Assembly: GCA_046095485.1 (NCBI GenBank)
Contig: JBJTJN010000056.1
Span: 1-31,943 of the forward strand
From: SYFI01 sp046095485
Lineage (GTDB): Bacteria; Actinomycetota; Thermoleophilia; Miltoncostaeales; Miltoncostaeaceae
DNA: 31,943 nt
Reading direction: 5' to 3'
Shown: one piece after another, positions 9,801 through 18,392 of the stretch
How the letters are laid out: each line of letters starts with the position of its first letter
How positions within the stretch are numbered: position 1 is the first letter of the stretch
Translations under genes and position numbers: made by a program
The notes under the pieces: generated by a model
What the model saw: only the letters and a program-made list of their open reading frames with translations
Databases searched by the model: none
What the model was told of the DNA's origin: nothing

Positions 9801-10991
9801 GCCCTGGGCCGTCTGGATGCGCAGCCCCACCACCGGCGCGTAGGTGGTGCCCACGTTGTCGATGCGCGCGCGCACCGAACTGGCCGCTCGGCCCGCCAGC
9901 ACCTCGATGCCCTTGGGCGCCGTGGCCTGCACCGCGAGGTTGGCCAGCGTGCTGCCGGTCTTCACCACTGCCGCGGCCGAGAACGACGCCGAACCAGTGG
10001 AAAGCTCCTGCTGGCTGCTGGGCGGCGAGCCGGATGGCGGCAGCGGCGTGGGCTGGGGCGCGAAGCCCGCCGTGCCGTTGATCTGCCACGCGCCCGTCAG
10101 CTGCCCGGCGTCGAGACGCGACTTCCACCGCACCTGCAGCGCCTCGGCGGCGGCGCCCACGGCAACGGTGCCGCGGTAGGTGCACGTGATGTCGGCCGGC
10201 GGCGTGCACTTCCACGCCCGGCCGCTGAGGGTGAGGCCGCGCACCTGCAGGTCCTTCAGCACCGACGACATCTGGATGGCCGGGCGCGTGGACGACGTGG
10301 TGGCGTCGAGGCCACCCACGTTGCGCACCATGATGTCGAAGCCGTCCTTGGTGGATCCGGTTGCCGGCGTGGGGGCGGTGTATGCCACCTGGGTGAGCAC
10401 GATGCGCGGGGGCAGGGGGCCGGCCACCGCCTGCGCCGGGATGCTCGCGGTGGCCGTGAGGTCACCCGAGGGGGTCTGGGTGCTCATCGATACCGATGCC
10501 GTGCCGGCGTCCACCGGGGCTGCCCCCGCCGCCAGGGCGGGCACGGGCGAGGCCCCCTTCACCACCACCATCAGCTCGGCGGTCTGGGAGTCGGGGAGGG
10601 GGTACGGCCCCCCGGTCTTCACGTCGATCAACGTGCAGTCCACGCGGGGCACCTGGCCCGAGCACTGCCACTTGGCGGGCACCGGCAGGCCGGCGCCGGG
10701 TATCAGCGTGGACGTGCGCACCAAGGTGGCGCCCTGGGGCAGGTCGAGCGACAGGGTGGTGGGGCCCGTGGAGGTGCCGGCGTAGTCGTGCCGCGCGCCG
10801 ATGGTGATGGTGGAGAGCCCGCCATTCACCAGCTCGAGCGCCGCCGGGGTGCCACTCGCCTGCGGCCCGGCGAACATGTACTGCACCGCGGCGTTCGGGC
10901 TGCCGGCCGTGGCCAGGCCCGGTGCCACGAGGGCGGCGATGCCCGCGACAGCGGTTGCGGCCATGGCGAGAACTCGGCGTGGGGGGTTCAC
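3846..10991 (-). CDS. Giant secreted beta-rich repeat surface protein
   Basis: About 2,381 residues. A signal peptide (about residues 1-30, LAMAATAVAGIAALVAPGLA) is followed by several DUF11/CARDB-like beta-sandwich repeats with paired cysteines to about residue 850. Next comes an Ala/Gln/Asn-rich linker near 860-910, and an Ig/PKD-like domain near 925-1030 (YEWTQVSG, FRVTARDPSG). Roughly 1,300 residues of Gly/Ser/Thr/Asn-rich short beta repeats follow. The last 40 residues are Trp-rich (WYEPWKWSWGNWHTWG) and end in NLCV. There is no LPXTG signal or C-terminal membrane helix. GTG at 10991 is chosen over the more upstream in-frame start because it begins a signal peptide and has TAGGCT seven bases before it. 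A role as adhesin, fibre or S-layer-like protein is inferred from composition only. An in-frame acidic extension follows the stop. Confidence 0.8.
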   Translation of the reverse strand: MNPPRRVLAMAATAVAGIAALVAPGLATAGSPNAAVQYMFAGPQASGTPAALELVNGGLSTITIGARHDYAGTSTGPTTLSLDLPQGATLVRTSTLIPGAGLPVPAKWQCSGQVPRVDCTLIDVKTGGPYPLPDSQTAELMVVVKGASPVPALAAGAAPVDAGTASVSMSTQTPSGDLTATASIPAQAVAGPLPPRIVLTQVAYTAPTPATGSTKDGFDIMVRNVGGLDATTSSTRPAIQMSSVLKDLQVRGLTLSGRAWKCTPPADITCTYRGTVAVGAAAEALQVRWKSRLDAGQLTGAWQINGTAGFAPQPTPLPPSGSPPSSQQELSTGSASFSAAAVVKTGSTLANLAVQATAPKGIEVLAGRAASSVRARIDNVGTTYAPVVGLRIQTAQGVTASIPTKGWSCTGRSPTFTCSSSTLRLNPGAGAGVDIALSAPPTEKAVSSKLDLTPLGRKLRVRGKSFGIPLRVLDPGDPQATPQIWFKQKNGTFTQWRHGGYTKTATRDAFTYRLAVVNDGGDVLAAGTKVSLTQAIGKGIPVDQVVPGPGVTCAKGAVRCTITPSGPVNPGTTFATVQVTIRPTATAERAAMGDVVTRVAGIPGDESLPMKLRIVDNPNSLRPSMKVTQSPTSGGVGAMVMAVINEADQAATGLQVTGTVPADLTVTQAKGGGWSCTIAGRKLSCAYPSTLPAGKRTAALSMRMVARGKAATRPDMQWNATGVAPDGIHQRGMRKGPVPIRGPIFVSAVATPTVVSASRDTSATRRRIGLDGSKSAGSGISLDYLWRQRCTTPADAQALRACAGAVAPRAVIGRPHVASTHAVLPRVSRRTKFVFELQITDGSAVKSQLVTVTQAMAGSNNGSAPKASGTSPDAAADRAKVAANQKSAAQQRASTTANQQVTRQRAYSSNAANARTENSKDAPRVTVDGAPLMQAGKGQSVSLVARPRGRITSSATYEWTQVSGTQVSIDDARRADARITTPDVSEVLVFRVTARDPSGLSASAEVAVAVDLQPSPQYDALSSQAGQASKTGKPMPINLGSGITGTLGRVKQAAGSSAVQNQSSTQSYTFSGSTFSVGAVQVKGASGTMNLGGVQITAGQVVLPSSIGIGPIAVSSASPLILTFAAGSQPATLVGQVVDSNSFALLPLPGGWSGSTTITFGSSSWAIDASAVGDGNGTVSLSGTLSQSGTYTVQVQGNNLLHIGSATIDVGGQLSNATGTVQSSITGSLAQPVELAPGVNIPSLTATWSPGASGAPVVSGSGALQIISGSTSIQVNAAVAFNSSANWKLTLTGSGGASWSPVPGLTVTPSDLSGSVGMSNSAWQWNVTGTVSQWNVTSVLTLNNIQLDLTNQCSGNSPPCPNGSMFFGIDVSAVLDPPLISPITAQADAIIGLGSGGGFSMSASLGTINIAPGISLQSPGLNVAWNMPAGTVPSGAGLPSFSNSTEGGFAISATGGLNVPGLGSFSQIVANITSQGWSLGGFDPNGVSLASGNGSQSSTYFGWSSFAATMTADVPNFGPQTLNLTAGTISVTGGYVAPSWFSKVTGAAAPNALGTIQFNPSNGFFNASISLPGVFNLPGGGSKMDAVGLSFDIQNDSAGLTVNVGATVNLSVKGMNGGAMTSAPQLDLDLGFDVTTQTVQASLTFLDPAGWNNAFDVSGLTVNEASFTLSINLDTMIPGLSLLASGALPESITGPFSVPNQSQIPITVGAELSDTNPCVEFQVGNTNGTQEVLQVGGGVATANYFEFILAPTGCQLSPQSQPIPAGFQMAFDGSLLGATVDVSAAVFLAPSTSFTANVDIGAFGLGGLQFQQTKIGVSIDEATQVNDVSFSGGFTIFGNGVSVAGSLDQNGATTKASLTVSELGDWTVDGFSLQDMKVSAAVTFGPGVDDVDVSASGKMNLLGQIVDVNQFSVQEDNGVVEEVAFNITTSVGIEGAFTASGNFDMQYTESSGNFDLNAAVVLTTAAGFSIGTPQNPATLDISPQCTAFEGDLAFTPVFTATLSGTMAYQAGCKEQVQNAQGQMVTPAAGDFSFAADDVTLAFGPLEAQGSVSMGDVGGVGYANVATTLQLSPQSTNNSVSLSGDFQSNGNFAFNGSAKLDLAGFLLQTQVSASNQNGTVTVAGSAGLSIGGTQVDISGQFSETDGAPSTTLTGAIPSLSLGGYDVGNASITLTQSPVEMGVEAAVAMQVGNPSSGQIQAQGQISFVDYLAQPNAPLYFASLSGSMGVPSLGATVNGSVQFGDCTDNCTQPAPVDFVLNGSIGTSGFWFNTSVDMSAAGEFSASANTGANVCSGTVDLVFIQAQACFDYNINLFLGSYAPYGALSASAGADVQVQTWNASPWYEPWKWSWGNWHTWGISVGASVQIDPFQVCVDVMGANLCV

Positions 10992-10998
10992 AGGGCAG

Positions 10999-11004
10999 AG
11001 CCTA
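10999..11004 (-). promoter_or_regulatory. -10 box of the giant surface protein gene
   Basis: TAGGCT on the minus strand ends seven bases before the GTG at 10991. The same hexamer, eight bases before the start, precedes the other large surface protein gene at 13372. The transcript is predicted to be leaderless, and no Shine-Dalgarno sequence lies at a suitable distance. Confidence 0.6.
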
Positions 11005-11149
11005 CCGGCTGGCCCTCCAATTGGCAGGGCCCGCCGCCATTTCGACGGGGGAGCGCCGGCGCTCTCGGGTGGCAGCGGCGCGGGTGAGTGCCACCGGCTC
11101 ACATCCTCATGCCCATTTGCAGGGTGTTCGTAACGTGGACCGTTGGTGC

Positions 11150-11178
11150 TGGACATCTCGGGCATGGTGCCCTACCTT
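11150..11178 (+). promoter_or_regulatory. groESL promoter
   Basis: TGGACA at 11150-11155 matches five of six bases of the housekeeping -35 box. A 17-base spacer separates it from TACCTT at 11173-11178, a TANNNT -10 box. The predicted start of transcription falls at about 11185, exactly where the CIRCE operator begins. Confidence 0.75.
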
Positions 11179-11184
11179 GCCTTC

Positions 11185-11209
11185 TGGCACTCAGGCGGGG
11201 CGAGTGCCA
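11185..11209. promoter_or_regulatory. CIRCE operator (HrcA binding site)
   Basis: TGGCACTC-N9-GAGTGCCA is a perfect 8-base inverted repeat with the nine-base spacer typical of CIRCE (consensus TTAGCACTC-N9-GAGTGCTAA). The inner CACTC/GAGTG bases match exactly while the outer A-T pairs have drifted to G-C. It covers about +1 to +25 of the groESL transcript, so HrcA would block initiation. No hrcA gene is in the window. Confidence 0.9.
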
Positions 11210-11252
11210 CGAGGATCGCCCCGCAGTCGCAGATATTCGACATGGAGGACAG

Positions 11253-11567
11253 ATGAGCATCACGCCGCTTGGTGACCGCGTCATCGTGACCGCGGGCGAG
11301 TCAGAGGAAGTCACGGCCAGTGGAATCGTGCTTCCCGACACGGCCAAGGAGAAGCCGCAGCGCGGAACCGTCGTGGCCGTTGGCCCGGGTCGCGTCGTGG
11401 ATGGTGAGCGCGTGGCGCTGGACGTCGAGGTGGGTGACGTGGTCATCTACTCGAAGTACGGCGGCACCGAGCTGAACATCGACGGCGAGGACGTGGTCGT
11501 GCTGAGCGAGCACGACATCCTCGCGAAGCTCGACGCGCCCAAGAAGGCCGCGAAGGGCAAGAAGTAA
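11253..11567 (+). CDS. groES: Co-chaperonin GroES (Hsp10)
   Basis: This 104-residue protein is the lid of the GroEL folding chamber. It shows the family pattern PLGDRVIV near the N-terminus, the mobile-loop segment TASGIVLPDTAKEKPQRGTVVAVGPG, and the GDVVIYSKYGGTELNIDGEDVVVLSEHDILA block. A short Lys/Ala-rich C-terminus (PKKAAKGKK) is typical of actinobacteria. The ATG at 11253 is preceded by GGAGGACAG, a good Shine-Dalgarno site, and leaves a leader of about 68 bases that contains CIRCE. It is 34 bases upstream of groEL, and the two form a heat-inducible operon. Confidence 0.97.
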   Translation: MSITPLGDRVIVTAGESEEVTASGIVLPDTAKEKPQRGTVVAVGPGRVVDGERVALDVEVGDVVIYSKYGGTELNIDGEDVVVLSEHDILAKLDAPKKAAKGKK

Positions 11568-11601
11568 GGCATCTCGGGAAACGCGAAAGGACGCTTAGAG
11601 A

Positions 11602-13239
<1,638 letters not shown>

Positions 13240-13273
13240 GCCGAGCCACCAGGCTCAGCAGTTGCGCTTCACA

Positions 13274-13299
13274 GGGGGCGGGCCTTCGGGTCCGCCCCC
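13274..13299 (+). terminator. Intrinsic-type terminator of groESL
   Basis: An 11-bp GC stem (13274-13284 with 13289-13299, one G-T pair) is capped by a TTCG tetraloop closed by C-G, an exceptionally stable loop. It lies 35 bases past the groEL stop and is followed by a weak T-containing tract (CGTGCTTT). Confidence 0.8.
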
Positions 13300-13357
13300 C
13301 GTGCTTTGCCGGGGGTTATCCCCCCGACGTGCCGCAGCGGGTGCCCGCGCTCGGGGC

Positions 13358-13363
13358 TAGGCT
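13358..13363 (+). promoter_or_regulatory. -10 box of the DUF11 surface protein gene
   Basis: TAGGCT ends eight bases before the ATG at 13372 and predicts a leaderless transcript. No convincing -35 box is visible. Confidence 0.6.
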
Positions 13364-13371
13364 TTGCGACG

Positions 13372-16300
13372 ATGGTCTCCGCCCGCCCCCTCGTTCGCAT
13401 CATCGCGCTGCTCGCCGTGCTGGCCGGCCTGCTCGCCGCGGGCGCGGCCACCGCGGCCGCCGCCGAGCGCGACTTCTCGTTGCGGTACAGCACCAACGTG
13501 AATGGCCAGATCACCATCGCGGCCAACACGATCATGCAGTGCCCCACCGACACCGTGGATCCCCTCATGAACTCCGGGTGCACGGGGTCGCGCGCGGGCA
13601 CCAGTGCGCGCAACAACAACTCGTTCGACATGCAGTGGCTGGATGTCGACTCCGACTCCTCCACCTTCACGTCGTCGTCCGCAGATCTCGCCGTGCCCGC
13701 CGGAGCCCGTGTGCTGTTCGCCGGTCTGTACTGGACGGGCCTCAACAAGAAGGGCGAGGCCATCACGGGGGCCAACGGATTCAAGGCGGTGCCGAGGGAT
13801 CTGCCGAGCGCCGCCGCCATCGGCACCGTGAAGATCAAGGGCCCCGGCGCCAGCGCCTACACGTCGGTCACCGCCGTGGGCGCCGACGTGAACACGGCGT
13901 CCATCGCGGTGAGCGGCGGCTACGGGGCCTTCGCGGATGTCACCTCAATCGTCACCGCGGCCGGGGCCGGCACCTACACGGTGGCCGACGTGCAGACGGG
14001 CACGGGTGGCAACGCCTTTGCCGGATGGTCGCTGGTGGTGGCCTACTCCGACCCCGACCAGCCGCTTCGCAACCTGTCGGTGTTCGACGGGCTCAAGGTG
14101 GTGAGCGGCACCCAGCAGATCGACATCCCGCTCTCGGGCTTCAAGACGCCGTCCACCGGGTCGGTGAGCACCACGGTGGGCGTGGTGGCCGCCGAGGGCG
14201 ATGCCGGCGCCACCGGCGACTACCTCACCGTGAACGACCGCCTGCTCACCGACGCCGTGCACCCGGCCAACAACACCGAGAACTCCACCATCGCCAACCG
14301 CGGCACGCAGGTGAGCACCAAGGCCCCCGACTGGCGCAACAACCTGGGATACGACTCCAGCCTGTTCTCGGCCGACGGCTTCCTGCCCAACGGCGCGAGC
14401 TTCGCCATCTTCCGCGCGAAGACCAGCGGCGACACCTACGCCCCGCAGGCCATCACCTTCGCCACCGAGATGTTCTCGCCGAACGTGACGCTCACGAAGA
14501 CATCCCCGGCGGGCCAGGACTTCCCGGGCGCCACCAAGACCTACACCATCACGGCCACCAATGCCGGGGCGGCCGACGCCACCAACGCGATCATCACCGA
14601 CCCCATGCCACCGGGCTTCACGCGCACCAGCGGCCCCACGGTGACCGCCGGCACGGGCACGGCAGAGTGGGATGCCACCAACAACCGCGCGGTGGTGTAC
14701 GCGGGCACGGGCAGCAGCTCGGGCGTGGGCGGCACCCTCACCACCACCGCGCCCAACAACTCGGTCACCTTCACAGTCACTGGCACGCTGGGGCTGGCCC
14801 TGCCGCTCGGCGGCCTGCTCACCAACACGGCGATGCTCGACTTCGTGGCTCCCGACCTGGGGCTGCCCATCTCGGTGGTGGCCGATGACGACACCACCAT
14901 CCGCTACCCCGACCCGGGCATCACCAAGACCCTCACGTCGTCAGCGGGCACGCAGTACACGTTCCAGCTCTCGGTGGAGAACGAGGGCACGGTGGGCACC
15001 ACCGGCACGGTGCAGGTGAACGACACCCTGCCCGCCGGCGTGACCCTGGTGGGCTCCGCCAGCGGCACCGGCTGGTCGTGCGGCAGCGCCGGGAGCCCGG
15101 TGACCATCACCTGCTCGCGGTCCAACACCCTGGCGGCCGGTGACACCTACCCGCCCATCGCCTTCACGGCCAACTACCCGCCGGGCACCGCGGTGGACAA
15201 CACCGCCACCCTCACCAACGGCGCGGGCAGCGAGCCCAACGACGCCGACAGCCCCGCGCGACTCAACAATTCGTCGGCCGTGAGCGCCGGGCAGTCGCCG
15301 TCCGCCACGCTGCGCCTGAACAAGGCGGCGCTCACGGGCACGATCAGCCTGGGCACGCTCGGCGGGTTCCGCATGGAGGTGCGCAACAGCGGTCCGGCGG
15401 CCGCCACGGGCGCCACGTTGGTGGACACCCTGCCGGCCGGCCTCACCTACGCCTCGTACACCGCCACGCAGGGCACCTGCACCACGGCGGCGGGCGCGGG
15501 CGGCACCACGGTGGTGTCGTGCGCCCTCGGCACGATCGCCGCCAACGGCACCGCCACCGTCACCATCCGCGCGCGCGCCACCAGCGCGCTGCTGGGCCAG
15601 ACGGTCACCAACACCGCCACGGCGTCGTCCGACGTGACGCCCACCCCGGCCACCGACACCGCCACGCTCACGATCCGGCCCGGCGCCGACATGGCGCTCA
15701 CAAAGGCGGTCAGCGCGTCCACCGTGCCCACCAGCGGCACGGTCACCTACACCCTCACGGCCACCAACAACGGGCCCGCCAGCGCGGCGAACGTGCGCGT
15801 GGTCGATCGCCTGCCCGCGGCCGTGGACACCGCATCGGTGGGCATCGTGGCGTCGGACAGCGGCACGTGCACCACCCCCGGGGCGGGCATCGTCACGCTC
15901 ACGTGCTCGTGGGCCGCTGCGGTGCCCAATGGCGCCACGCGCACCGTCACCATCACCGCGCCCATCCTGCCGGCCTCGTCGTTCGTCTCGGCCGACCAGA
16001 TGCGCCAGGCCATCAACAAGGCCAACGTGTATTCGGCCACCGACGACCCGGACCCCTCCGACAACGCCGATGACGCGACCACCATCGTCACCAACGCCGC
16101 CGACCTGCAGGTGAACGCCGTGGGGCCGGGGTCGATCGCCGCCGGCGCCACGGGCGAGGTGTCGTTCACCACCGTGAACAACGGGCCGTCCACGGCGACG
16201 TCGTCGCAACTGGTGGTCACGATCCCCGCCGACCTCACGCCCATCTCGGCGCCCGCGGGGTGCACGATCGCCGGGCAGGTGGTCACGTGCGCGCTGGGCG

Positions 16301-17589
16301 ACCTGGCCAACGGCGCGAGCGTGACCAGCACCATCGGGGTGCGGGCAGCGGCAGGGCTCACCGCGGTGTCGGCTGAGGCCAGCGCCGACGTGACCACCGC
16401 CACGCCCGACTACGACCCCCTCAACAACTCCGACGTGGCGCCCTTCGTGATAGGCCCGGTGGCCGACCTGGTGATCACCAAGACCGCCGGCGCGCCCACG
16501 GTGAACGCCGGCGGCACTGTGGACTGGACCCTGAACATCGCCAATAACGGGCCCGATACCTCGAACGGCTCGGTGGTGACCGACACCCTGCCGGCCGGGC
16601 TCACGCCCACCAGCGTGTCGAGCAGCGTGCCGGATGCCTGCAGCATCTCGGGCCAGGTGGTCACGTGCCGCGCCGGTGAGATCGTGCCGAACGCCGGCTA
16701 CCAGGCGCTGATCGTGACCACCGTCGATCCCGACTACGCGGGCGCGCAGATCACCAACACCGCCACGCTCACCCCGGGATCGGAGGCCGACCCCAACGCG
16801 GCCAACAACACCGCCAGCGCGTCGATCACCGTGAACCCCGGCGCCACGGGCGCCGACCTGGCCATCACCAAGAAGGCCAGCGCCAAGACCGTGAAGCCCG
16901 GCGGCACCCTTGGCTACACCATGGTGGTCACCAACACCGGAGGCAGCGTGAGCACCGCTGGCACGGTCACCGACACCCTGCCCCAGGGGCTCACCCCGAA
17001 GGTAGCCACCATCAACGGCCAGGCCTGCACCATCCGCGGGCGCACGGTCACCTGCCCGGTGGGCTTCCTGCCCATCGACTCCACGGCCACGGTGAGCATC
17101 ACGGCCACGGTGGGCAAGGATCGCGCCGGCGCCACGCTGCTCAACACCGCCACGGTCACCACGGGGGCGGAGACCGACCCCAACGCGACGAACAACACCG
17201 CGCGGGCGCTCAGCCGCGTGACGGTGCCGTCGGGCACCCGGGCGCGCCTGGCAATCCGCACGCGGGTGGGCCCCGCCGTGGCACGCCCTGGTGCGTCGGT
17301 GCTGGTGTCGGCCACGGTGCGCACGGTGTCGAGGTATCCGGCCAACACGGTGCGCATCTGCATCACCGTTCCACAGGGCCTGGCCTACAAGGGGTCCACC
17401 GGCACGCGCCGTGGATCGGTGGTGTGCTGGGTGAAGGCGCAGGTGCGCACGGGCACCCCGGTGACGGTGCGCTACCGGGCGGTGGCGCGCCGGGCCGGCA
17501 CGGTGAGCGTGCTCGGCACCGCAGTGGCGGGCAACGCCGCGCGGGTGAGCGACAGGTCGTCGCTGCCCGTGCTGGGCGTCACCGGCTGA
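13372..17589 (+). CDS. Secreted surface protein with eight DUF11-type repeats
   Basis: About 1,405 residues. An N-terminal signal peptide (LVRIIALLAVLAGLLAAGAATAAAA) precedes a non-repeat domain at about 30-360. That domain carries GLYWTG, GTYTVADVQTGTGGNAFAGWSL and LRNLSVFDG, a region common at the front of actinobacterial DUF11 proteins. Eight DUF11-type beta-sandwich repeats then begin near residues 370, 513, 642, 770, 909, 1029, 1160 and 1290. Most carry the pattern D-TLPAGLT and NTATLT. The last repeat is divergent and Arg-rich. No sorting signal or membrane anchor is seen at the C-terminus (VLGVTG). ATG 13372 is preferred over in-frame starts further upstream because of the signal peptide and the -10 box. 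The likely role is a cell-surface or matrix protein; ligands are unknown. Confidence 0.88.
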   Translation: MVSARPLVRIIALLAVLAGLLAAGAATAAAAERDFSLRYSTNVNGQITIAANTIMQCPTDTVDPLMNSGCTGSRAGTSARNNNSFDMQWLDVDSDSSTFTSSSADLAVPAGARVLFAGLYWTGLNKKGEAITGANGFKAVPRDLPSAAAIGTVKIKGPGASAYTSVTAVGADVNTASIAVSGGYGAFADVTSIVTAAGAGTYTVADVQTGTGGNAFAGWSLVVAYSDPDQPLRNLSVFDGLKVVSGTQQIDIPLSGFKTPSTGSVSTTVGVVAAEGDAGATGDYLTVNDRLLTDAVHPANNTENSTIANRGTQVSTKAPDWRNNLGYDSSLFSADGFLPNGASFAIFRAKTSGDTYAPQAITFATEMFSPNVTLTKTSPAGQDFPGATKTYTITATNAGAADATNAIITDPMPPGFTRTSGPTVTAGTGTAEWDATNNRAVVYAGTGSSSGVGGTLTTTAPNNSVTFTVTGTLGLALPLGGLLTNTAMLDFVAPDLGLPISVVADDDTTIRYPDPGITKTLTSSAGTQYTFQLSVENEGTVGTTGTVQVNDTLPAGVTLVGSASGTGWSCGSAGSPVTITCSRSNTLAAGDTYPPIAFTANYPPGTAVDNTATLTNGAGSEPNDADSPARLNNSSAVSAGQSPSATLRLNKAALTGTISLGTLGGFRMEVRNSGPAAATGATLVDTLPAGLTYASYTATQGTCTTAAGAGGTTVVSCALGTIAANGTATVTIRARATSALLGQTVTNTATASSDVTPTPATDTATLTIRPGADMALTKAVSASTVPTSGTVTYTLTATNNGPASAANVRVVDRLPAAVDTASVGIVASDSGTCTTPGAGIVTLTCSWAAAVPNGATRTVTITAPILPASSFVSADQMRQAINKANVYSATDDPDPSDNADDATTIVTNAADLQVNAVGPGSIAAGATGEVSFTTVNNGPSTATSSQLVVTIPADLTPISAPAGCTIAGQVVTCALGDLANGASVTSTIGVRAAAGLTAVSAEASADVTTATPDYDPLNNSDVAPFVIGPVADLVITKTAGAPTVNAGGTVDWTLNIANNGPDTSNGSVVTDTLPAGLTPTSVSSSVPDACSISGQVVTCRAGEIVPNAGYQALIVTTVDPDYAGAQITNTATLTPGSEADPNAANNTASASITVNPGATGADLAITKKASAKTVKPGGTLGYTMVVTNTGGSVSTAGTVTDTLPQGLTPKVATINGQACTIRGRTVTCPVGFLPIDSTATVSITATVGKDRAGATLLNTATVTTGAETDPNATNNTARALSRVTVPSGTRARLAIRTRVGPAVARPGASVLVSATVRTVSRYPANTVRICITVPQGLAYKGSTGTRRGSVVCWVKAQVRTGTPVTVRYRAVARRAGTVSVLGTAVAGNAARVSDRSSLPVLGVTG

Positions 17590-17602
17590 TCCACCCGGGC
17601 AC

Positions 17603-17658
17603 GGCTAGCGGCGCAGGGCTGGCGGCGCAGGGCTGGCGGCGCAGGGCTAGCGGGGCAC
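17603..17658. repeat. 14-bp tandem repeat, three copies plus a partial fourth
   Basis: Units GGCTRGCGGCGCAG start at 17603, 17617 and 17631. A degenerate fourth starts at 17645. The two central units are identical and the first differs by one base. The array fills the gap between two convergent genes, and its last copy includes the stop codon of the minus-strand membrane protein. Confidence 0.85.
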
Positions 17659-17919
17659 GGCGCGCGCGGCAGCCGCGCGGTCGATGGACCACGTGGCCAG
17701 GTGGCGCACGGCGACGATCACCGCCACGGTGGCGATGGACGACCACGTGGTGGCCACGGCGAGGCTGAGCAGGCCGGCTGCCAGCCAGATGTCCAGGCCC
17801 AGGCCGGCACCGGTGCGCCACTGGCCCCGCATGGCGCACACCGCCGCGGCCAGCACCCCGAGCGCCACCAGCACCGGCACGGCGCCGTAGGTGATGGCGT
17901 CGGACAGCCAGCCGTCCAT
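17647..17919 (-). CDS. Small membrane protein, DUF1622-linked
   Basis: This 90-residue protein has about three hydrophobic helices: AVPVLVALGVLAAAVCAM, LDIWLAAGLLSLAVA, and IATVAVIVAVRHLA. I do not recognise a family. Its ATG at 17919 lies two bases after the stop of the DUF1622 gene, so the two are almost certainly co-transcribed and may act together in the membrane. No signal peptide cleavage site is evident. Confidence 0.7.
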   Translation of the reverse strand: MDGWLSDAITYGAVPVLVALGVLAAAVCAMRGQWRTGAGLGLDIWLAAGLLSLAVATTWSSIATVAVIVAVRHLATWSIDRAAAARAVPR

Positions 17920-17921
17920 GG

Positions 17922-18311
17922 CTAGTGGCGGGGGGTGGGGAGGGGCGGCATGTCCTCGCCGCGCTCGGCCAGCTCGGCCTTCTCCGACTCGATCTCCTTG
18001 GTGAGGAAGTAGTTGAGAAGGGTGCGGATGGCGGCGATGGCGGCGAGCTGGCCGATCTCGGTGAACGTCGGCGCCACGGCGGTCTTCAGCACGTCGGCGG
18101 CCAGCTGGAATTCCAGGCCCAGCACCAGGTACGAGCCCAGCACCAGGCGCACGCGCGTGAACGACCCGGGGTCGGTGGGGCGCGTGAGGGCGCGCACCAG
18201 CAGCACGAGCGCGATGACCACGCCGACGGCGATGATCAGCGCGCCGAGGGATTCGATGACGAGGACGATCCAGTCGACCGCCTCGCGCACGGTGTCTTGC
18301 GCGGTTTCCAC
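17922..18311 (-). CDS. DUF1622 family membrane protein
   Basis: The 129-residue protein begins with one long hydrophobic helix (IVLVIESLGALIIAVGVVIALVLLV). It continues with the DUF1622 core, seen as VLGSYLVLGLEFQLAADVL followed by APTFTEIGQLAAIAAIRTLLNYFL, and ends in a charged tail. DUF1622 proteins are widespread small integral membrane proteins of unknown function. The start is GTG at 18311, supported by a TAGTCT -10 box eight bases upstream. The gene is the first of a two-gene operon and is divergent from metY, with 127 bases between the starts. Confidence 0.85.
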   Translation of the reverse strand: METAQDTVREAVDWIVLVIESLGALIIAVGVVIALVLLVRALTRPTDPGSFTRVRLVLGSYLVLGLEFQLAADVLKTAVAPTFTEIGQLAAIAAIRTLLNYFLTKEIESEKAELAERGEDMPPLPTPRH

Positions 18312-18319
18312 CGTCGGCG

Positions 18320-18325
18320 AGACTA
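18320..18325 (-). promoter_or_regulatory. -10 box of the DUF1622 operon
   Basis: TAGTCT on the minus strand ends eight bases before the GTG at 18311, the leaderless arrangement seen across this window. Confidence 0.55.
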
Positions 18326-18358
18326 GCCCCCCCGGTGGCGTAACATGCCCGCCCGGCC

Positions 18359-18387
18359 TTGGGGAATTACCCTAAATGCATTAGGTT
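18359..18387 (+). promoter_or_regulatory. metY promoter
   Basis: TTGGGG (18359-18364) and TAGGTT (18382-18387) are separated by 17 bases. Transcription would begin near 18394, leaving a leader of about 45 bases with a CGGC-TATT-GCCG mini-hairpin and AGGAG before the ATG. An AT-rich palindrome overlaps the spacer and -10 box. Confidence 0.6.
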
Positions 18388-18392
18388 ATTCC
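18363..18392. promoter_or_regulatory. Imperfect palindrome over the metY promoter, candidate operator
   Basis: The outer arms GGAAT (18363-18367) and ATTCC (18388-18392) enclose a perfect inner repeat CCTAA-N5-TTAGG (18371-18375, 18381-18385). The patch is strikingly AT-rich for this genome and sits on the spacer and -10 box, as expected for a repressor of methionine synthesis genes. It does not match the McbR site (TAGAC-N6-GTCTA) or a SAM riboswitch. Confidence 0.5.

Noticed and set aside
8529..11087. An 852-codon open frame on the plus strand opposite the giant surface protein gene
   Set aside because: Its translation is Arg/Gly/His/Ala-rich low complexity typical of the antisense frame of a GC-rich gene; it has no start signals or domains. 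The same applies to long antisense frames at 350-1369, 11443-12777 and 26470-28404.
11070..11093. A second CIRCE-like inverted repeat (TGGCA and GAGTGCCA) upstream of the groESL promoter
   Set aside because: The right half matches but the left half lacks CACTC and the spacing is 14 rather than 9 bases, so it is at best a degenerate remnant.
17603..17658. CRISPR array
   Set aside because: The repeats are 14 bp and directly abutting, with no spacers and no cas genes in the window.
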